Shown here: in pieces, positions 5,769 through 6,132 of the stretch
How positions within the stretch are numbered: the stretch's first letter is position 1
Layout of the letters: each line of letters opens with the position of its first letter
Assembly: GCA_045538015.1 (NCBI GenBank)
Contig: JAZSQO010000184.1
Coordinates: 1-6,132, forward strand
Source of the DNA: SIG598 sp045538015
Lineage (GTDB): Bacteria; Bacillota; Clostridia; Oscillospirales; Acutalibacteraceae
Length of the DNA: 6,132 nt
Reading direction: 5' to 3'
The notes under the pieces: model-generated
What the model saw: the letters and a program-made list of their open reading frames with translations, nothing else
Told to the model about the DNA's origin: nothing
The model's database searches: none
Made by a program: the position numbers and the translations under genes

Positions 5769-6132
5769 GTTTTTTGTCCATGAATCCTCCTATGTCGACG
5801 AAGGCGCGCACATAGGCAAGGGCACGAAAATCTGGCACTTCTGCCACATCCAGCGGGGCGCACGCATCGGCGAGAACTGCTCGCTGGGGCAGAACGTGAA
5901 CGTGAGCAGCAACGTGCGCATAGGCAGCGGCTGCAAAATTCAGAATAACGTGTCCGTTTACGAGGGCGTTGAGCTGGGAGACCATGTCTTCTGCGGCCCC
6001 TCCTGCGTGTTTACCAACGACCTCACTCCCCGGGCAAAATATCCCAAGGGGAGCGCCAATTATAAGAAAACTCCGGTGGGCACCGGCGCCTCCATCGGAG
6101 CCAACGCCACCATCGTGTGCGGCCACTCCATC
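5761..6132 (+). CDS. wlbB: Left-handed beta-helix acetyltransferase, WlbB/WbpD-like (cut by right edge)
   Basis: The first 124 residues of a hexapeptide-repeat N-acetyltransferase are visible; family members are about 190-200 residues, so roughly the last third is missing. Repeated [I/V]-G-x-x turns (HIGKGTKIW, RIGENCSLG, RIGSGCKI) show the left-handed beta-helix. IQNNVSVYEGV (60-70), VFCGPSCVFTND (76-87) and PR (90-91) are the hallmark of WlbB/WbpD enzymes, which acetylate the 3-amino group of UDP-2-acetamido-3-amino-2,3-dideoxy-glucuronate with acetyl-CoA. The conserved Asn in VFTND is N86. The ATG at 5761 overlaps the stop of the dehydrogenase (ATGAGTGA), with GGGAAGG (5747-5753) 7 bases upstream, so the two are co-transcribed and probably translationally coupled. 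A related acetyltransferase for another amino sugar is the main alternative. Confidence 0.85.
   Translation, partial: MSEFFVHESSYVDEGAHIGKGTKIWHFCHIQRGARIGENCSLGQNVNVSSNVRIGSGCKIQNNVSVYEGVELGDHVFCGPSCVFTNDLTPRAKYPKGSANYKKTPVGTGASIGANATIVCGHSI

Noticed and set aside
5755..6126. Antisense open frame across the acetyltransferase gene
   Set aside because: The sense frame shows clear hexapeptide repeats and WlbB hallmarks; the antisense frame has none and lacks a good start.

Overview
The window looks like a piece of a Gram-positive anaerobe chromosome, most likely a gut-type Clostridia (Oscillospiraceae/Lachnospiraceae-like). This is an inference from clear Shine-Dalgarno sites, sigma-A-type promoters in AT-rich spacers, fairly GC-rich coding sequence and the gene families present. 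No mobile element, CRISPR array, tRNA or rRNA was recognised. Four complete genes, one gene cut by the right edge, and at most a trace of a gene at the left edge are visible.

Left part, minus strand (1-4426). Reading leftwards from about 4457, a near-consensus promoter drives an amino-acid-type permease (3287-4426). Its stop codon overlaps the start of a YtcJ-type metal-dependent amidohydrolase (1683-3290) by 4 bases (ATGA). After a 137-base spacer comes a cytoplasmic GH1 beta-glucosidase (190-1545), closed by a strong intrinsic terminator (139-181). The spacer before the glucosidase holds a candidate promoter embedded in a perfect inverted repeat, plus a second hairpin in the leader, so the glucosidase may have its own regulated transcript. 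The permease and amidohydrolase look like an uptake-and-hydrolysis pair for an amide or N-acyl compound. The glucosidase would release glucose from small glycosides. Whether the three genes serve one substrate is open.

Left edge (1-138). This AT-rich intergenic stretch contains two perfectly pairable inverted repeats. It may also contain the first codons of another minus-strand gene, with GTG at 35 preceded by GGTGAG.

Right part, plus strand (4427-6132). A divergent 241-base intergenic region carries the permease promoter on one strand and an extended -10 promoter on the other. The latter leads into a Gfo/Idh/MocA dehydrogenase of the WlbA/WbpB type (4668-5768). This gene overlaps by 8 bases a left-handed beta-helix acetyltransferase of the WlbB/WbpD type (5761 to beyond the edge). 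Together these two are the oxidation and N-acetylation steps of UDP-2,3-diacetamido-2,3-dideoxy-glucuronic acid synthesis, a nucleotide sugar for surface polysaccharides. The aminotransferase between the two steps is not in the window and is expected downstream.

Nothing here is clearly a new biological system. The most interesting points are the coupled permease-amidohydrolase pair of unknown substrate, the palindrome around the glucosidase promoter, and the start of a diacetamido-uronic acid pathway in a probable Gram-positive.
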